A stretch of 64,000 nt of DNA from UBA2336 sp031395485 (GCA_031395485.1 JANNUS010000011.1:1-64000), one strand, 5' to 3'. Shown: positions 52,807 to 62,739, counted from the stretch's first letter. The notes: generated by a model from the sequence alone, not told the origin. Made by a program: numbers and translations.

Positions 52807-53307
52807 ATGAACATACGCGTAGGCATGGGTTTCGATGTACATGAACTTGAAGAGGGGAAACTGTTTTACCTTGGAGGCATCGAATTAAAAGAAGCGGCAA
52901 AAGGAGCGGTTGGCCATTCGGATGCCGATGTGCTGATTCACGCAATTTGCGATGCCTTACTCGGTGCTGCTAACTTACGCGATATTGGTTTCCATTTTTC
53001 TAACACAGATGCAAGGTGGAAGGGAAAGGACAGTAAGTATTTTTTGAAAGAAGTTACGAGGATGTTAGCGGAGACTAATTGGAAAATTGGAAATGTAGAT
53101 TGTACTGTTTGTTTAGAGAACCCAAAAATAAACCCGCATGTGCAGGAGATGAAAAGGGTATTGGCTCCTCTTTTGAATATTATGGAAGACGCTATCTCTA
53201 TAAAAGCTACAACAAATGAGAAGCTGGGTTATGTTGGTAGGGAAGAAGGCGTTTGTGCGTATGCAGTGGTGTTGATTCATAAAACGGAACCTTACTCATC
53301 ATTTTGA
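52807..53307 (+). CDS. ispF: 2-C-methyl-D-erythritol 2,4-cyclodiphosphate synthase
   Basis: It closes the cyclodiphosphate ring in the MEP pathway of isoprenoid synthesis. VGMGFDVHEL (Asp8 and His10 as metal ligands), VGHSDADVLIHAICDALLGA (His42) and RDIGFHFSNTD are signature segments, and EKLGYVGREEGV near the end is also typical. The 166 residues are normal. The gene lies between the M16 and mnmD genes on the same strand, 22 bases from the latter. Confidence 0.96.
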   Translation: MNIRVGMGFDVHELEEGKLFYLGGIELKEAAKGAVGHSDADVLIHAICDALLGAANLRDIGFHFSNTDARWKGKDSKYFLKEVTRMLAETNWKIGNVDCTVCLENPKINPHVQEMKRVLAPLLNIMEDAISIKATTNEKLGYVGREEGVCAYAVVLIHKTEPYSSF

Positions 53308-53329
53308 GGCACTCAAAACAACTAAACGA

Positions 53330-54010
53330 ATGTCAGGTAAACTCCTAATGCCTGATGTGTTGCTCATCACCACTTCAGATGGTTCGCACACGCTCTTAAA
53401 TACATCTCTGAATGAAACATATCACTCGATGCATGGAGCACTCCAAGAGTCAGAACATGTATTCATTAAGCATGGGCTAGATGTCGTTAGCAAGAAATCA
53501 CCAATTCATATTCTGGAAGTTGGATTTGGAACAGGATTAAATGCCTTATTAACTCTTCATCAAGCAAATATCAAGAACGTCACAATTCAGTATACAACGC
53601 TGGAGGCATTTCCGATAGAAGAAAACATCTGGTCTATGCTGAACTATGTTGCGTCTGCCGATTCAAAAGAACAATTCGAAAAAATTCATCGGGCTAAGTG
53701 GAGTCAGCTCGAAAATATTTTTCCCAATTTTAAATTAAGAAAGCTTCACACAACCCTTCAACAGATTGTGTTGGAAATAAATTATTACGATTTGATTTAT
53801 TTTGATGCCTTTGCTCCGAATAAACAACCAGAAATGTGGGAGTTACCCATGCTTCAAAAAATTACAGAAACGATGAAGCCGGGTGGAGTGTTTGTTACCT
53901 ATTGCGCGAAAGGCCAACTCAAGCGCGATTTAAGAAGTATTGGACTAACTGTAGAAACATTGCCAGGTCCACCCGGAAAAAGAGAAATGGTAAGGGCGAT
54001 AAAGAATTAA
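53330..54010 (+). CDS. mnmD: tRNA 5-(aminomethyl)-2-thiouridine methyltransferase MnmD
   Basis: The 226-residue protein has the SAM-binding loop HILEVGFGTGLNALLTL (about 58-75) and YYDLIYFDAFAPNKQPEMW, the signature of the methyltransferase domain of MnmC. The oxidase domain of the bifunctional MnmC is absent, so this is the stand-alone MnmD type that methylates the wobble uridine. ATG 53330 lies close downstream of ispF, likely in the same operon. Confidence 0.88.
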   Translation: MSGKLLMPDVLLITTSDGSHTLLNTSLNETYHSMHGALQESEHVFIKHGLDVVSKKSPIHILEVGFGTGLNALLTLHQANIKNVTIQYTTLEAFPIEENIWSMLNYVASADSKEQFEKIHRAKWSQLENIFPNFKLRKLHTTLQQIVLEINYYDLIYFDAFAPNKQPEMWELPMLQKITETMKPGGVFVTYCAKGQLKRDLRSIGLTVETLPGPPGKREMVRAIKN

Positions 54011-54134
54011 AGCCGTTACTGGTATCGAGGGCTTTAGAGGCTTCTTTTTGCAACTGATCTGGAATCCATATTCCGCGATAAGCAAGACGAAAAAGGATTG
54101 TACTTTTAGGCAACGAATATCCATCGATCATCGT

Positions 54135-57100
54135 ATGAAATCAATTCTCTCAGCGCTATTTCTATTATTTCCAATCCTCCTGTTTAGTCAGGAGCTAGAG
54201 ACCGTCATACAGAAAGGTCATGATCAGCGTGTGTTGGCAGTGGCCGTTAGTCCTGATAGCAATTATGTTGCTACCGGAAGCCGCGACCGCACGGTAAAGC
54301 TTTGGGAGCTTAGTACCGGAAGGGAAGTTAGAAATTTTTTAGGGCATGATGGAAGCATCAATGGAATTGTGTTCTCCACCGATGGAAAATTTATTCTCAC
54401 CAGTTGTAGCGATCAGACAGCAAAAATTTGGGAAGTGGAAACCGGAAAGAATATTTTCACTACCGAGCATACAACCAAACTCTTAACCGAGGTTGCGATT
54501 AGCCCCGATATGAAATTTTTTGTCGTAGCCGGATACGATGATGAAGCCACTGTATATTCATGGGCAACAAAAAAAATAATTACTAAACTAAAAGTAAACG
54601 CAGATCAGGGAGCTGGTTATGGTGTTCACCTCATCTTCTCGCCCGACAGCAAATGGCTTGGCGTTGGGGAAGACAATTACACTTCAACTATTTATAACAC
54701 CACCACGTGGGAAAACAGCAACACCTTTAAAAAAGAAGAAGGCTGGTGTGGAGGTTGCGCTACGTGGGTTGCATTTAGTGCCGATAGCAAATCATTGTTG
54801 ATGGCTTCCAACAAAGGGCCTGTTAAAAAATATGATCTTCAGTCGGGAAAGTTAATCGTTCAATACACCGAAAAAATTGAAGATCTAGCAGGGCTTCAAT
54901 TTAGCAAGAACGAGCAGCAGATCGTGGCCATCACAAAAGAAGAAATTATTTTTTGGGATAACGCGACAGGAAAAGAAATCGAAAGAATTAAACCCAGGTT
55001 AGAAGCGGAAATCAATGACGCCAGCCTTTCTAATACAGGTTCTAAAATTCTGTTGGCCTGTGAAAATAATACTACGGTAATTTGGGACATCAACACACAA
55101 AAAACTACGGGCATCTTAACGGGAATTTTGAATGAGCGTGACAAAGGAAACATCAACTATGATCCAAACTCCTACTGGGAGTCGCACATTGCTAAATACA
55201 TACGGCTGAAAAATACAGTGCTAATCACCAACGATGGCCAGTCGTTGATCAAAGGAAAATTTGGAACAAAGTTAAAACGCTGGAACATTGCCTCAGGACA
55301 AACCGAAATGGAATATGTAGGCCACAAAAAAGCAGTGCTTTGTTATGTGCTCACGGCCGATGGAAAAACGATGATCTCCGGTGGTGGTGATGGCTATATT
55401 ATTTTTTGGGATGTAGCAACCGGTGACTCGCTGCGGTCGATTAAAGCACATCGTGAACCGATTTTTGATATTCAACTCACGCACGATGAAACCAGCATAC
55501 TAACCGGAAGTTGGGATGGCAACATGAAAGTTCATGATTTCAAATCCGGTAAAATGATAACCAATATTGATTTAGAAAATTCGTCCGCCTTCAGCTTACA
55601 ATTCAGCGCCAACGATCTATATATTTTCACAGCCCATTTGGGTAAGTCATTATCTATGCGTGAAATCGACACTAAAGAAGTCGTGCGCAACTTTGTAGGC
55701 CACAGCGATATAGTTTCTTCCATCAGACTTAATAATGACGGAACAAAATTACTCAGTGCAAGCTGGGATGGCTCCATCCGTTTGTGGAATGTAGCCACCG
55801 GGCTTATGGATAAAAAATTCTCGGGCCATCTCGGGGCTGTGCACATTGCCATCTTCGATCATGTTAATCAACATATTTTTAGTGGAGGAATAGACCGAAC
55901 AATACGCATGTGGAATGTGAATACTTCGAAGGTGGTCAAAACATTTGAAGGTCATCAGGCGGAAGTCACCTCCATTTTGTTAAGTAAAGATGGAAAGATG
56001 CTGATCACGCATGCTACCGATGGCGTTACTAAATTTTGGGATTTAGAAACCGGAAAAGAATTTTTTGAGCATATTCAAATAGGAGCGCGCGACTGGATGG
56101 CCAAAACTCCGGATGGATACTTCACGGGGACAGAGGGTGCACGAAAATCTATTCACTATGTAAGCGGAATGAAAACGTATTCGGTAGACCAGTTCTTTAA
56201 TGAATTTTATCGCCCGGATTTACTCCCGAAATTTTTTAAAAGTCGCGGTGAAGTTAAAACAGCTCCCGGTTTGCAAGGAAAATTGAAATCTTCTCAGCCT
56301 CCTACTATTAAAGTGGCCGCCATTCTAAATGTCGATCCGCTATTAATTGATTTGTATGTTAAGATTACGAACAATGGAGCAGGGGTTTCTAAACTCAAAC
56401 TCTTTCACAACGGGAAAAATATTCCGATTAACGTTGCCACGTTGAATTTGCCCACCAATACGGGTGGCTCTACCGTATACAAACAAACCATTAACCTGAT
56501 TGGCGGCACGAATACGTTTAGTGCTTCGGCTTCCAATGCTGACAACATTGAATCGGATCCACACACAATAGAAGTGTATGCCGATCACAGTACCAAAAGT
56601 GCTACCTGTTATGTTTTGGCCGTAGGTATTAACACATACAAAAACCCCAAGCTTAGTCTGAACTATGCCAAGCCTGATGCGGAATCGTTTGGAGAAATAA
56701 TGGGCGGCAAGGGTAGCACTCTTTATAAAAAGATGGATATACATGTGCTCTATAATGAAGAGGCTACACGCGAAAGGATAGTTGGTAAACTTGAAGAGCT
56801 CGCGGCCAAAGTTCATTCTAATGATGTTTTTATTTTCTATTATGCCGGCCATGGTACAATGGTTGACAATCAATTCTATTTTGTGCCGACCGAAGGCAGC
56901 AGACTGTATGATGCGAAGTCGTTACAAAAAGATGCTATCGAAGCTTCTGTTTTGCAGGATAAATTCAAAGACATTCAAGCGTTGAAACAACTCATTATTA
57001 TGGATGCTTGTCAATCAGGTGGATCCGTAGAGTTGCTCGCTACCCGTGGCGCTGCCGAAGAGAAAGCGATTGCTCAGCTTTCACGTAGTGCCGGCATCCA

Positions 57101-57362
57101 TGTTATGGCCTCTGCCGGAAGCGAGCAGTTTGCCACCGAATTTGACCAATTAGGTCACGGACTTTTTACGTATGTATTGATTCAGGCCTTGCAAGGTGCG
57201 GCCGATGGCGCACCCAAAGATGGTAAAGTGACGATCTACGAACTCAAATCTTACCTGGATGATCAGATGCCCGAGGTAACACGAAAGCTAAAGGGCAAAC
57301 CACAATACCCGTATACGTTTTCAAGAGGACATGACTTTCCGCTGGTGATTGATCAGGATTGA
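54135..57362 (+). CDS. secreted WD40-repeat protein with C-terminal caspase-like (C14) protease domain
   Basis: From ATG 54135 there are 1075 residues: a signal peptide (MKSILSALFLLFPILLFSQ), roughly thirteen to fourteen WD40 repeats (about 25-690; e.g. LLSASWDGSIRLWNVATG) that could build two seven-bladed propellers, an Ig-like/linker region (about 720-820), then a caspase domain (825-1075). The catalytic dyad is His906 (FYYAGHG) and Cys959 (IMDACQSGG). Bacterial caspases (orthocaspases) often pair with WD40 sensors, but the signal peptide places this one outside the cytoplasm. The longer open frame upstream (29 codons) was excluded because the signal peptide begins at this ATG. It is convergent with the cyclo-ligase gene. 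Confidence 0.9.
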   Translation: MKSILSALFLLFPILLFSQELETVIQKGHDQRVLAVAVSPDSNYVATGSRDRTVKLWELSTGREVRNFLGHDGSINGIVFSTDGKFILTSCSDQTAKIWEVETGKNIFTTEHTTKLLTEVAISPDMKFFVVAGYDDEATVYSWATKKIITKLKVNADQGAGYGVHLIFSPDSKWLGVGEDNYTSTIYNTTTWENSNTFKKEEGWCGGCATWVAFSADSKSLLMASNKGPVKKYDLQSGKLIVQYTEKIEDLAGLQFSKNEQQIVAITKEEIIFWDNATGKEIERIKPRLEAEINDASLSNTGSKILLACENNTTVIWDINTQKTTGILTGILNERDKGNINYDPNSYWESHIAKYIRLKNTVLITNDGQSLIKGKFGTKLKRWNIASGQTEMEYVGHKKAVLCYVLTADGKTMISGGGDGYIIFWDVATGDSLRSIKAHREPIFDIQLTHDETSILTGSWDGNMKVHDFKSGKMITNIDLENSSAFSLQFSANDLYIFTAHLGKSLSMREIDTKEVVRNFVGHSDIVSSIRLNNDGTKLLSASWDGSIRLWNVATGLMDKKFSGHLGAVHIAIFDHVNQHIFSGGIDRTIRMWNVNTSKVVKTFEGHQAEVTSILLSKDGKMLITHATDGVTKFWDLETGKEFFEHIQIGARDWMAKTPDGYFTGTEGARKSIHYVSGMKTYSVDQFFNEFYRPDLLPKFFKSRGEVKTAPGLQGKLKSSQPPTIKVAAILNVDPLLIDLYVKITNNGAGVSKLKLFHNGKNIPINVATLNLPTNTGGSTVYKQTINLIGGTNTFSASASNADNIESDPHTIEVYADHSTKSATCYVLAVGINTYKNPKLSLNYAKPDAESFGEIMGGKGSTLYKKMDIHVLYNEEATRERIVGKLEELAAKVHSNDVFIFYYAGHGTMVDNQFYFVPTEGSRLYDAKSLQKDAIEASVLQDKFKDIQALKQLIIMDACQSGGSVELLATRGAAEEKAIAQLSRSAGIHVMASAGSEQFATEFDQLGHGLFTYVLIQALQGAADGAPKDGKVTIYELKSYLDDQMPEVTRKLKGKPQYPYTFSRGHDFPLVIDQD

Positions 57363-57928
57363 AATACCCGGTATTGTGCTGGTGTGATTATACCATCGAG
57401 TTTTATGTCGTTTTCATCAGTTGGTATTTTTTCAATTGAAGGGAAAAATGAAAGCCCTATTTTTTGAATTTTAGCAGAGCACAATTTTAAAAATCGATCG
57501 TAGTACCCTTTACCATAACCGATACGATGACCGTGTTCATCGAAAACTAGTAGCGGAACAAGCACCATATCAATTTTCTCTGGTTCTGTTGGAATGCCCT
57601 GCTTAGGTTCCTGAATACCCCATTCATTTGTTGCGAGTTGATGAAGCCCTTCAAAATAGAAATTTTCAAGTTCTTCTGTTCGGTTATTTACTTTCGGAAT
57701 GGAAATCCGGATGTGTGGATATTCTCTGCGTATGCGATCGATAATAAGCCACGTATCTGGTTCTTTCTTGGAAGTAATGGGCAGAAACGTGTGAAGTACC
57801 TTGATGAACGAAAGTTCAATGTTCGCAAAGAAGTTTTGATAAAGTTGAAAACTGAGTTGTGAGTACTCAGCCTCTGATAACGCCTGACGTTTTTTTAAGT
57901 AGATTTTTCTAAGCTCCTGTTTAGTCAT
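57353..57928 (-). CDS. 5-formyltetrahydrofolate cyclo-ligase
   Basis: It converts 5-formyl-THF to methenyl-THF with ATP. The 191 residues carry KIDMVLVPLLVFDEHGHRIGYGKGYYDRFL-type sequence (about 118-147), which forms the folate/ATP site, and the N-terminal MTKQELRKIYLKKRQALS is the usual opening. The 3' end overlaps the convergent caspase gene by ten bases. The start lies eight bases before the bshC stop, so it is translated together with bshC. Confidence 0.93.
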   Translation of the reverse strand: MTKQELRKIYLKKRQALSEAEYSQLSFQLYQNFFANIELSFIKVLHTFLPITSKKEPDTWLIIDRIRREYPHIRISIPKVNNRTEELENFYFEGLHQLATNEWGIQEPKQGIPTEPEKIDMVLVPLLVFDEHGHRIGYGKGYYDRFLKLCSAKIQKIGLSFFPSIEKIPTDENDIKLDGIITPAQYRVFQS

Positions 57929-59489
57929 TGTACACGAGTACGTTGAAACTAAAGTTGAACGGATCGAAGTTCTGAATCAATTTTTGGATGAACTGCGGAT
58001 CCTGTAAATAGAAATTCAAAAAATTATCGGTGCGCTCCTGAAGTCCGCCACCGGGGAACAGGGAATCTTTCACAGCCTCAACTTGTTTCAGTTTATCAGT
58101 CTGAAATCGCTTTTCGGCTTTTAATAATTTACTTTCAATTTTCTCCAGACTTTTCATTGCACGTTGTGTTTCGGCTCCCACGAACGGGCCAAGTGTTTTG
58201 TCGAGAGTTTCGGCTTGTTCGCGAATAGTCTTAAAATAATTTTCAATTCCCTCCTTTTCACCATTAAGTTTAAGCTTGTGCTGAGCGAATTTTAACGTGA
58301 AGTGATTGATCAAAGCGCTTTTTTCCTGAAAGAAATCTTTTAACGACAACTCCGTTTTTTTTAGTTTTCGCTGAGTAGGTGCATCCATAACCATGGCAAA
58401 GTTGCGCGGCATGAGTATTGGGAACGGAGTATTATAATGCTTGAATACATCTTTCAATTGCAACCAATAAACGACTTCAGCCGGGCCGCCAACGTAAGCC
58501 AGGTTAGGAAGTATTGTTTCCTGATAAAGCGGACGCAAAATAACATTCGGACTAAATTTTTCCGGTTCAGATTCGATAAGCGAACTGATTTGTTGTTTCG
58601 AAAACCTAAGCGAAGAGTCTACAACGGTATAGGTATCTCCTTCTTTTTCAAGCCTTCCGCGCAACTCATTTTCCAAATAAAAAAAATTTACATCACGGCA
58701 GAAAATCTGAGGCTTGTAACCAATTTTTTTTAACTCAATGTTGGTGTTGTCAACAAGTTTTTTTGATGTGTGATTTTCGAGATCATCTTTAATTACTGTT
58801 GTGAAGAGGGTTTTCAATGCGCGGGAATCGGCATCGACAACAACCAATCCGGTTGTTCCAAAAATTTGATTTACATAATGCCGCACGGCATTGCTTAGCG
58901 AAGTATTTTTAAGATATGCTTCTTTAAAAATGGAGATATCACCTGGAACTTCTTTTAAAAGAGTTTCAAGTTCTTTGGGGTTAAATCGGCCAACAGCGCC
59001 TTTCTGATTTGTGTCCCAAGTATATTTTTTACCCTGCAACTTAAAATACTTGATCTCCTCAAAGTCATGATCTTCGGAAGCCATCCAATACACAGGCACG
59101 AAATTGTATTCTGGATAGGCCTCTTTTAATTTCTTGCAAAGATTAATGACGGTGACAATTTTATAAATGAAATATAAGGGCCCGGTGAAAATGTTTAGTT
59201 GATGGCCGGTTGTGACGGTGAATGTTTTTGTATCACCGAGTACTTCAATGTTATTTTTTACCGATTCAGAAAGGGAATAATTTTTATACTGTTCCTGAAG
59301 TGTTTTTACGAGTACTTCACGGTTGTGTTGTGAGAAAGAGTTCGATTTATCTTTTATCTGATCCTTGAAACTTTCAAGTTTCGGAGAGCGATTGTAGAAA
59401 TTTGTTAGCTGCTGATTGGGTTGAATGTAATCAAGGAAGAAGGGAGTAAACGCATTTGTTTCAGTCAGCGAGATTTTTTGCAGCTCCAT
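57921..59489 (-). CDS. bshC: bacillithiol biosynthesis cysteine-adding enzyme
   Basis: It adds cysteine to glucosaminyl-malate, the final step of bacillithiol synthesis. VTTGHQLNIFTGPLYFIYK (about 92-110) and VPVYWMASEDHDFEEI (about 131-146) are the family's conserved core. ILPNLAYVGGPAEVVYW and FPILMPRNFA follow in the middle and a long coiled-coil helix fills the last ~150 residues. The 522 residues match family length. It begins the two-gene unit with the 5-formyl-THF cyclo-ligase. The YtxJ-like protein encoded at 46549-46887 acts in the same thiol system. Confidence 0.93.
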   Translation of the reverse strand: MELQKISLTETNAFTPFFLDYIQPNQQLTNFYNRSPKLESFKDQIKDKSNSFSQHNREVLVKTLQEQYKNYSLSESVKNNIEVLGDTKTFTVTTGHQLNIFTGPLYFIYKIVTVINLCKKLKEAYPEYNFVPVYWMASEDHDFEEIKYFKLQGKKYTWDTNQKGAVGRFNPKELETLLKEVPGDISIFKEAYLKNTSLSNAVRHYVNQIFGTTGLVVVDADSRALKTLFTTVIKDDLENHTSKKLVDNTNIELKKIGYKPQIFCRDVNFFYLENELRGRLEKEGDTYTVVDSSLRFSKQQISSLIESEPEKFSPNVILRPLYQETILPNLAYVGGPAEVVYWLQLKDVFKHYNTPFPILMPRNFAMVMDAPTQRKLKKTELSLKDFFQEKSALINHFTLKFAQHKLKLNGEKEGIENYFKTIREQAETLDKTLGPFVGAETQRAMKSLEKIESKLLKAEKRFQTDKLKQVEAVKDSLFPGGGLQERTDNFLNFYLQDPQFIQKLIQNFDPFNFSFNVLVYND

Positions 59490-59558
59490 ATCAACAACAA
59501 ATACTTGTTTGAATAGACATACCCGAATAACGACAATTATGAGATAAAGTTCAGGAAG

Positions 59559-60869
59559 TTACACAACCTCACCCGTCAGGTCAAATTCGGTAGCCTGGGT
59601 AATTTTTACGTTAACGAAATCCCCTATTCGAATGTAATTTTCTTTCCCATCGATAATCACCTCATTGTCGACTTCGGGCGAGTCAAATTCGGTGCGGCCA
59701 ATAAAATCCCCACCTTCTTTACGGTCTATTAGTACTTTTTGAGTACAGCCAATTTTCTGCTGATTTAGCTCCAGTGAAATACCTTGCTGCAACTCCATCA
59801 CGGCATCTGTTCGTTGTTGCTTTACCTCGCTTGGTACATCATCGGCCATCGAATAGGCATGTGTGTTTTCTTCGTGAGAGTACGCAAAGACTCCGAGCCT
59901 GTCGAAACGGGATCTTTCAATGAAAGTCATCATTTCTTCGAAATCCTTTTCGGTTTCTCCGGGATGTCCCGCGATCATCGTGGTGCGAATGGCAATGCCC
60001 GGTACTTTTTCACGAATGGTTTGTAAAAGTTGCTCAGTTTTTTCACGCGTTGTGCCTCTGCGCATAATTTTTAACATGTTCGAGGAACCATGTTGCAACG
60101 GAATGTCGAGATACTTGCAAATGTTAGAGCGCTCGGCCATTACGTCCAGTGCATCCATCGGAAATCCGGTTGGAAAAGCATAGTGTAATCGAATCCATTC
60201 GATACCTTCTACATCCGAAAGTTTTTTTAATAACTCCGATAAGTTTCTTTTTTTATAGAGGTCCAAACCATAATATGTAGAGTCTTGCGCAATGAGCAGT
60301 AATTCTTTAGTTCCGCCTTTAGCGAGGTTCTTTGCTTCTAGCACTAATTCTTCCATTGGGCGTGATAGGTGGTTGCCGCGCATTAGGGGTATGGCACAAA
60401 ACGAGCACGGTCTGTCGCATCCTTCCGAGATTTTCAAGTATGCGAAATGACTGGGATTAGTTAAAATCCGTTCTCCAACAAGTTCATGTTTGTAGTCAGC
60501 TTTGAAAACCTTTAATAATCGGGAAAGATCACGCGTTCCAAACCAAGCATCCACTTCCGGTATCTCTTTTTCAAGATCATCTTTGTAGCGCTGTGAGAGG
60601 CATCCGGTAACATAGACTTTGTCTACAATGCCCTCTTCTTTGGCATCCACATATCGTAAAATGGTATCGATGGATTCTTGTTTAGCATTATCAATAAAAC
60701 CACAGGTATTGATTACCACTACATTGGCATCATCTTTCGCAGATTCGTGAACGACATCAATCCCGTTACCTCGCAATTGCGTGAGTAGCACTTCAGAGTC
60801 CACCAGATTTTTTGAGCATCCTAGTGTAACGATATTTACTTTTGTTTTGGTGTTTCCCTTAGTTTTCAC
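59559..60869 (-). CDS. rimO: ribosomal protein S12 methylthiotransferase
   Basis: It methylthiolates an aspartate of ribosomal protein S12 using radical SAM chemistry. The first Fe-S cluster ligands are Cys18 (TLGCSKNLVDSE), Cys56 (NTCGFI) and Cys90 (VTGCLSQRY). The radical SAM site is Cys151, Cys155 and Cys158 (EGCDRPCSFC). A C-terminal TRAM domain (about 375-436) completes 436 residues. TLGCSKNLVDSE distinguishes RimO from MiaB. The start codon is GTG at 60869. It diverges from the DUF6452 gene. Confidence 0.95.
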   Translation of the reverse strand: MKTKGNTKTKVNIVTLGCSKNLVDSEVLLTQLRGNGIDVVHESAKDDANVVVINTCGFIDNAKQESIDTILRYVDAKEEGIVDKVYVTGCLSQRYKDDLEKEIPEVDAWFGTRDLSRLLKVFKADYKHELVGERILTNPSHFAYLKISEGCDRPCSFCAIPLMRGNHLSRPMEELVLEAKNLAKGGTKELLLIAQDSTYYGLDLYKKRNLSELLKKLSDVEGIEWIRLHYAFPTGFPMDALDVMAERSNICKYLDIPLQHGSSNMLKIMRRGTTREKTEQLLQTIREKVPGIAIRTTMIAGHPGETEKDFEEMMTFIERSRFDRLGVFAYSHEENTHAYSMADDVPSEVKQQRTDAVMELQQGISLELNQQKIGCTQKVLIDRKEGGDFIGRTEFDSPEVDNEVIIDGKENYIRIGDFVNVKITQATEFDLTGEVV

Positions 60870-60981
60870 TTCATCCCCGTTTTAGGCTTGCAAAATTACT
60901 AAAAATAAACGGCCTACAGGTTTCGCCTTGGTGTTCAAAAAGTATCTTTACGACTTCGAATATAGAGTAGCCAAGCAAAAG

Positions 60982-61803
60982 ATGAAGAAAGGTTTGTGGA
61001 TCGCATTTTTTTTTCTGGCCATGGGGTCATGCCTGGATGAACCGGATTGTTTGGACATGAGTAATGGGTTCATTGGCATCTCCTTTAAAAAAATGTTTGA
61101 TGGCAAAGCTGACACCCTGGTTTTTATTGGTGTTCAGTCACCCGAATCGGATAGTATTTTCTTTTCGTATACGCGCGCAACAGCAATCACACTGCCATTA
61201 AATCCGTTTGCTATGCAAACCCGATATGACTTGGAAGGGGTGTATGATACTTATTTTCTTGAAATGGATTATACGTTAATTACGACTCAATATGTTTCGG
61301 AAGATTGCGGTGCCCGGTATATTTTTTCCAATCTCGAGTTTTCAGATCATGATTTTGATTCGGTAAAGGTTATCACAGACAATTTATTTACTGCAAGTCA
61401 AACGAATTTGGAAGTATACCGGTGTCCACGGACTAACCTCACAAAAGTAGCTTTCAGACAATTAATTGGCTTAACGGAAAAAGCAGATACCGTTTACCTG
61501 AATAATATCTCTGCTGATTATTCAGCACAATTTTTTATCCCGGCCGATACACTGAGCACGCTCAATCTTCCACTTAATGAGAATGCACCAACCACTACTT
61601 TTAATTTTGATTTTAAAGATGGATCATCTCAATCCATTACTTTTAGTTATACCCGTACATCCTGGAATGATTTTAATACATGGTGCGGAACCCTTACCAG
61701 ATTTTCAGATTTAAGTACAGTCGCACATGATTTTAGTAGCGCAATAGTACGAAAAGACTCTATTCAAGATCCACCACTGACGAATGTCGCGATTTTTAAA
61801 TAG
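60982..61803 (+). CDS. DUF6452-like lipoprotein
   Basis: From ATG 60982 there are 273 residues with a lipoprotein signal (MKKGLWIAFFFLAMGSC, lipid on the Cys), then LDEPDC. The segment VSEDCGARYIFSNLEF is typical of DUF6452 proteins in Bacteroidota. Usual members are about 160-180 residues; this one has an extra C-terminal region (about 185-273) with strand-like sequence. The function is unknown; it is probably attached to the outer membrane facing the periplasm. The stop overlaps the next gene by 20 bases, so the two are coupled. Confidence 0.7.
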   Translation: MKKGLWIAFFFLAMGSCLDEPDCLDMSNGFIGISFKKMFDGKADTLVFIGVQSPESDSIFFSYTRATAITLPLNPFAMQTRYDLEGVYDTYFLEMDYTLITTQYVSEDCGARYIFSNLEFSDHDFDSVKVITDNLFTASQTNLEVYRCPRTNLTKVAFRQLIGLTEKADTVYLNNISADYSAQFFIPADTLSTLNLPLNENAPTTTFNFDFKDGSSQSITFSYTRTSWNDFNTWCGTLTRFSDLSTVAHDFSSAIVRKDSIQDPPLTNVAIFK

Positions 61804-62455
61804 CATATTGATCTTCATGCTTGTTGCCACAACTGCTTTGGGGCAGTCTAAGAATGACAGTACAGTGATAAAGAAACCAAGTTATCTTCCTACCGGAATT
61901 CGGGTGGGTACAGATTTGATCGGTTTGATCCGATCACAAACTGATGATAGTTTTTTGGGGTACGAAGTAAATGCGGACGTTGATTTTTATCGTTACTTTT
62001 TAGCCGTGGAGGTTGGGCGTTGGGAGCGAAGCTTTTTAACAGATGACGAAAAATATAGTAATGAAGGCAATTACTTTAGAATAGGTGTGGATGTTAATTT
62101 TTTAAAAAAGGATCCCGATAATAGTATGTTTTTCTTTGGGATGCGATACGGAAGCAGTACGTACACTGAAAACTTAACGATTATTAACGACCCCGTGTGG
62201 GGCCCTGTTGGAACTACGTCCACTAATGCGGATGTACATGCTGGTTGGGGAGAACTTACTACCGGGCTGCGCGTGAGAATGTTAAAATTTTTCTGGATGG
62301 GATATACTGCACGCTATAAATTTGGGCTGAATATAAATGAGCCGAGCGGATTTGAGTCACACGATGTGCCGGGTTATGGCAAAGCCGATAATCAGGCAAC
62401 CTGGGGATTTAATTATCAGCTTTTATTCAGGATTCCGATTCGAAAACAGAAGTAA
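61784..62455 (+). CDS. DUF6048-like outer membrane barrel protein
   Basis: 223 residues with a signal peptide (MSRFLNSILIFMLVATTALG, ending AL-GQ). The following sequence has alternating-strand character (VGRWERSFL, GVDVNFLKK, MFFFGMRYGSS, GELTTGLRVRML) and ends LLFRIPIRKQK. It resembles the DUF6048 family that commonly sits beside DUF6452 lipoproteins. A small outer membrane barrel working with the lipoprotein is likely; no function is known. The overlapped start supports translation coupled to the upstream gene. Confidence 0.7.
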   Translation: MSRFLNSILIFMLVATTALGQSKNDSTVIKKPSYLPTGIRVGTDLIGLIRSQTDDSFLGYEVNADVDFYRYFLAVEVGRWERSFLTDDEKYSNEGNYFRIGVDVNFLKKDPDNSMFFFGMRYGSSTYTENLTIINDPVWGPVGTTSTNADVHAGWGELTTGLRVRMLKFFWMGYTARYKFGLNINEPSGFESHDVPGYGKADNQATWGFNYQLLFRIPIRKQK

Positions 62456-62478
62456 AAACCAACTGTGTTCTAATTGAC

Positions 62479-62739
62479 TTAACGCCACTTCGGTTTTCTG
62501 GAGTTTGATTTAACACCCATGTTAGTGGAGTTCCTGTATTTTTTCATAAGAACCTCGCATGAATACGTATGGTTCTTCTTTTTCTGGATGCTTTTTGTGA
62601 ATGGGTTTTTTTCAACTTTTATACCAGCTTCAGCCGAGGAGTATGATAGCAGAATGCCAACGACAATGGCAAGACACATAAATAATACGCGGTTTACAGT
62701 TGCGTTAAGATTTACAACGTGGGCGATTTTAGTATTCAT
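62479..62739 (-). CDS. small exported basic protein of unknown function
   Basis: 86 residues. After a 15-residue n-region comes a hydrophobic stretch VLFMCLAIVVGILLSYSSAEA ending at a likely cleavage site, followed by a ~48-residue mature part rich in Lys, Asn and Ser with one Cys. It has no relatives I recognise. The opposite strand also has an open frame (62519-62764), but that one lacks a sensible N-terminus. It is convergent with the DUF6048 gene. The call rests on the signal-peptide-like layout. Confidence 0.45.
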   Translation of the reverse strand: MNTKIAHVVNLNATVNRVLFMCLAIVVGILLSYSSAEAGIKVEKNPFTKSIQKKKNHTYSCEVLMKKYRNSTNMGVKSNSRKPKWR

